Assembly (NCBI GenBank): GCA_019246375.1
Contig: JAFAQO010000717.1
Location: 1-11,793, forward strand
DNA from: Mycobacterium sp.
Lineage (GTDB): Bacteria; Actinomycetota; Actinomycetes; Mycobacteriales; Mycobacteriaceae
DNA length: 11,793 nucleotides
Direction of reading: 5' to 3'
The notes under the pieces were generated by a model. The model was not told the origin of the DNA. It ran no database searches and saw nothing but the letters and a program-made list of their open reading frames with translations. Positions 9,672 to 11,793 of the stretch are shown piece by piece (within the stretch, counting starts at the first letter, position 1; every line of letters starts with the position of its first letter). A program made the position numbers and the translations under genes.

Positions 9672-10067
9672 ATGCGGCTCGCCCTTCGCCCATACATCAT
9701 CACCGGTGCCGCAATCGCCGGCGCGAGCATCTTCGTGGTCGCTCCGACGTCGCCACGGCTGCCGGATGTCCAGGTGCCTGCAGTGCAACCCGCAGGTTCG
9801 GAGCTGAACGACGTCAATATGCAGGACTACCTGGGCTTGCTGACCAATCCCGATGCGCCGGTCCCCGCCCCCGATGTGGTCCCCGGCCCCGTCGTCGAAG
9901 TGCCCGATTCCGTCGGCGGCTCGCCCGACTTAGGCGGACTCCTCAATCCCAAAATCGCGCCGCCGGACCTGGGGCCGCTGGACCTCAACGGATTCGATCT
10001 CGGTGGAGTGCCCGGCCCCGGCAACCTACCGGATTTCGTCTCTCCGCCCGCGCCACCTCCCCAGTAG
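9672..10067 (+). CDS. Small secreted proline-rich protein
   Basis: This 131-residue protein of unknown function starts MRLALRPYIITGAAIAGASIFVVAP, a short basic N-terminus followed by a hydrophobic segment (about 8-25) that fits a signal peptide or membrane anchor. The mature part is acidic and very rich in Pro, Gly, Asp and Leu. It has loose DLG-type repeats (SPDLGG, PPDLGP, LDLNG, FDLGG, residues about 84-113) and ends PPAPPPQ. I recall many mycobacterial proteins beginning MxLALRPYxTAGxAxxGAS, often much longer; this would be a short member. The ATG is preceded by GGAAACGG (9662-9669). The gene has its own promoter just upstream and is therefore not simply the tail of the decarboxylase operon. 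It converges on the aminotransferase gene with 33 bp between stop codons. Proline runs near the C-terminus would make it a plausible EF-P client. Confidence 0.75.
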   Translation: MRLALRPYIITGAAIAGASIFVVAPTSPRLPDVQVPAVQPAGSELNDVNMQDYLGLLTNPDAPVPAPDVVPGPVVEVPDSVGGSPDLGGLLNPKIAPPDLGPLDLNGFDLGGVPGPGNLPDFVSPPAPPPQ

Positions 10068-10100
10068 GCATTCGGAAAGAACCATCCTGGCCGTTGCCGC

Positions 10101-11144
10101 CTACAGCGCGTCAACGAGACGGTCGAGATCTGCCTCGGTGTTGTAGAGGTGAAATCCGACGCGCAGTGCTCCCGCGCGCACGGAGGCGCGGATACCGGCC
10201 CCGTGCAGCGCGTCCGCGCTGTGGCGGCCCGGGATCGAGACGATCGCGGAGTCAGCCGGCGCCAGCTGCAGTTCGCTGCGCAGCCGGTTTGCCAGCCCCA
10301 CCGTGTGTGCCTCTACGGCGGCGCGATCCAGCGACGCCAGCCACGGAAGTGACAGTCCCGCGCCGAACACACTGAACCACGCCGGCGACGAGTCGAACTG
10401 CCGGGCGTCAGCGGCCAGCCGCATCGGCAGTCCATACAGCGACGACCACAAGTCTTCAGTCGCAAAGGGATTCGCGACGTGTGGTACCAACATATCAAAC
10501 ATGCGTTCGCTCAACGACATCCACGCCACACCGCGCGGCCCCAGTAACCACTTGTAGCTCACTCCAACTGTGATGTCGGCCCACGGCAGCTCCATGTTCT
10601 GCCAACCCAACGCCTGGGCCACATCGATGACCGTGACCGTGTCCGAATCGGCGATGCTGCGCCGCAGCGACGCGACGTCGAGTACGGCGCCATCGGCGGA
10701 CTGCACGAGACTGACTGCGACGACGTCGAATTCGCCGGCGCTGTCCTCGAGCCGGCCGGGCGGCAACTCGGTGACGGTCACACCGCGACCTGCTTGAGCG
10801 GCGAACGGGTAAGTCACGCTGGTGTATTCACCGCGCACGGTGGCCACCCGAGTGTTATCCGGTACCGACGCGGCGACCAGGCCGATGACCGACGAGGCGC
10901 TGCTGCCCATCGCCACCCGATGCGCATCGGCGCCGACCAGCGACGCGTACGCCGCTCGGCTCGCGGTGATCGACTCAATGAACGCACTGAGCTCAAGGCT
11001 GCCCCGCTGCCAGGACTGCACACAGTCGCGTAGGCCGTCGGCGACAAATAGCGGCGGCACGCCATATGTTGCGGTGTCCAGGAAGCCGTCGGCACCGTCG
11101 AACTCGGCGCCGAAAGCCTCGCGCGTTGATGGCATGGCATTCAT
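10101..11144 (-). CDS. Class V aminotransferase-like PLP enzyme
   Basis: This is a fold-type I PLP-dependent enzyme of the class V aminotransferase/cysteine desulfurase group, 347 residues from MNAMPSTREAFG. An ATG three codons later (11135) is equally possible. It begins with the group's LDTATYGVPP opening (22-31). It has VAMGSSASSVIG (77-88), the cofactor-binding Asp174 in IDVAQALGW, and the Schiff-base Lys198 in GVSYKWLLGPRG. It ends with RVGFHLYNTEADLDRLVDAL. The closest named relatives in mycobacteria are EgtE-type C-S lyases and desulfurase-like proteins, but no other ergothioneine gene is present and no desulfurase active-site cysteine loop is evident, so the substrate is unknown. It starts 40 nt downstream of the MocR-type regulator on the same strand, without a clear ribosome site, suggesting one transcript. 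The frame stays open upstream to 11738, but that part is shadow of the regulator gene. Confidence 0.87.
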   Translation of the reverse strand: MNAMPSTREAFGAEFDGADGFLDTATYGVPPLFVADGLRDCVQSWQRGSLELSAFIESITASRAAYASLVGADAHRVAMGSSASSVIGLVAASVPDNTRVATVRGEYTSVTYPFAAQAGRGVTVTELPPGRLEDSAGEFDVVAVSLVQSADGAVLDVASLRRSIADSDTVTVIDVAQALGWQNMELPWADITVGVSYKWLLGPRGVAWMSLSERMFDMLVPHVANPFATEDLWSSLYGLPMRLAADARQFDSSPAWFSVFGAGLSLPWLASLDRAAVEAHTVGLANRLRSELQLAPADSAIVSIPGRHSADALHGAGIRASVRAGALRVGFHLYNTEADLDRLVDAL

Positions 11145-11184
11145 TGTTGCCAAGCTGGAGGGTGGTGCAGCGATTCGGGTGCCG

Positions 11185-11793
11185 TCACACGCTCGGGCGG
11201 CCGATGTTGCGGACTGCGTCGGCGACCGCGTCGGCCAGCGGATGAATCTCGGCTGCGTCCAGGTCGGCGATGGTGATCCGGACTCCTGGCGCCGTCGCCA
11301 TCCGGTATCGCGTGCCCGGGGCAACGGCCCAACCCGCCGCGAGTAGCCGGGTGATCGCCACTGTCTCGTCGGGCACCGGGACCCACACGTTGAGGCCGGA
11401 TCGGCCGGAGGCGGCGACGTCGCGCTCTGCCAGCGCCGTACGCAGCAGCGTGCGCTTCCCGGTGTAGGTGGCCTCGGCAGCCCGCACCAGGCGGGTTGCC
11501 GCCTCGTCGCGCCACAGGTCGACAGCGAGATCCTGCAGCAGATGACTGACCCAGCCCGGGCCCAGCCGCTGCCGCCCCTGCACCCGCTCGACGGTGCGGT
11601 GGTCCCCGGCGAGGACAGCCAGCCGAAGGTCGGGCCCATATGCCTTGGCGGCCGAACGCACGAACGCCCAATACCGGGTGCACCCGGCCAGCGAATGAAG
11701 CGGCGCGCCCGCGATACCGGCGCAGTGGTCGTCTTCAATCAGCAACAGGCCGTCGCCGCCTTCAGTCAGCAGGCCACGCAGCGTGGCGGCCCT
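11185..11793 (-). CDS. MocR-type PLP-binding regulator, C-terminal part only
   Basis: The reading frame runs off the right edge. The visible 202 residues are the C-terminal half of an aminotransferase class I-like domain. The cofactor Asp lies in LLLIEDDHCAG (near fragment residue 21), the PLP lysine is Lys50 in RSAAKAYGPDLRLAVLAGD, and RQRLGPGWVSHLLQDL and GVRITIADLD follow. The GPDLRLA motif after the lysine is characteristic of MocR/PtsJ-like members of the GntR superfamily, in which a winged-helix DNA-binding domain is fused to such a module. That N-terminal domain would lie beyond the window, so the regulator call is inference. A stand-alone aminotransferase is the alternative. MocR proteins often control an adjacent PLP- or amine-related gene, and the aminotransferase gene 40 nt downstream fits that pattern. 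Confidence 0.75.
   Translation of the reverse strand, partial: RAATLRGLLTEGGDGLLLIEDDHCAGIAGAPLHSLAGCTRYWAFVRSAAKAYGPDLRLAVLAGDHRTVERVQGRQRLGPGWVSHLLQDLAVDLWRDEAATRLVRAAEATYTGKRTLLRTALAERDVAASGRSGLNVWVPVPDETVAITRLLAAGWAVAPGTRYRMATAPGVRITIADLDAAEIHPLADAVADAVRNIGRPSV

Noticed and set aside
10064..10104. GTAGGC/GCCTAC inverted repeat spanning both convergent stop codons, as a bidirectional terminator
   Set aside because: The stem is only 6 bp with a 29-nt loop and no U-tract on either strand. The symmetry comes partly from the two TAG stops facing each other.
11145..11738. N-terminal 198-codon extension of the aminotransferase frame
   Set aside because: The frame is open, but this part overlaps the MocR-type gene in another frame and gives Arg/Pro-rich sequence. 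The class V fold begins near MNAMPSTREAF, so this is not a fusion protein.

Overview
The window is 11.8 kb of GC-rich actinobacterial chromosome. Gene order and protein similarity (both judged from memory) place it in Mycobacterium, probably a slow-growing non-tuberculous species. From base 1 to about 9580 the order matches the M. tuberculosis block Rv2540c to Rv2531c: chorismate synthase, shikimate kinase, dehydroquinate synthase, type II dehydroquinase, a membrane protein on the opposite strand, pepQ, efp, nusB, a small membrane protein and a large PLP-dependent decarboxylase. No RNA genes, insertion sequences, phage genes or CRISPR arrays were seen.

Layout. (1) Bases 1-3351 hold four tightly coupled shikimate-pathway genes, aroC (5' end cut off), aroK, aroB and aroQ. 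The gaps are a 5-nt spacer and two 4-nt ATGA overlaps. Together they supply four of the seven steps to chorismate. (2) Bases 3342-4094 on the minus strand encode a four-helix membrane protein with a charged tail. Its 3' end overlaps aroQ and it diverges from pepQ across only 33 bp. (3) Bases 4128-9579 on the plus strand hold pepQ, efp, nusB, the small membrane protein and the decarboxylase. The first four sit almost without gaps. A leader of about 114 bp precedes the decarboxylase. (4) Bases 9580-11793 do not match what I recall next to the decarboxylase in M. tuberculosis (the vapBC39 toxin-antitoxin pair). Here there is a small secreted proline-rich protein with its own promoter, carrying three TCTCAG direct repeats. 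Convergent to it is a minus-strand pair: a MocR-type PLP-binding regulator (cut off by the right edge) followed by a class V aminotransferase-like enzyme.

Most of the window is conserved core genome. The parts most worth a second look are the phased TCTCAG repeats filling the promoter spacer of the secreted-protein gene, the MocR/aminotransferase pair, the compact divergent promoter between the membrane protein and pepQ, the unusual in-frame N-terminal extension of AroB, and the leader and start of the decarboxylase. I did not find a clear, wholly new multi-gene system.
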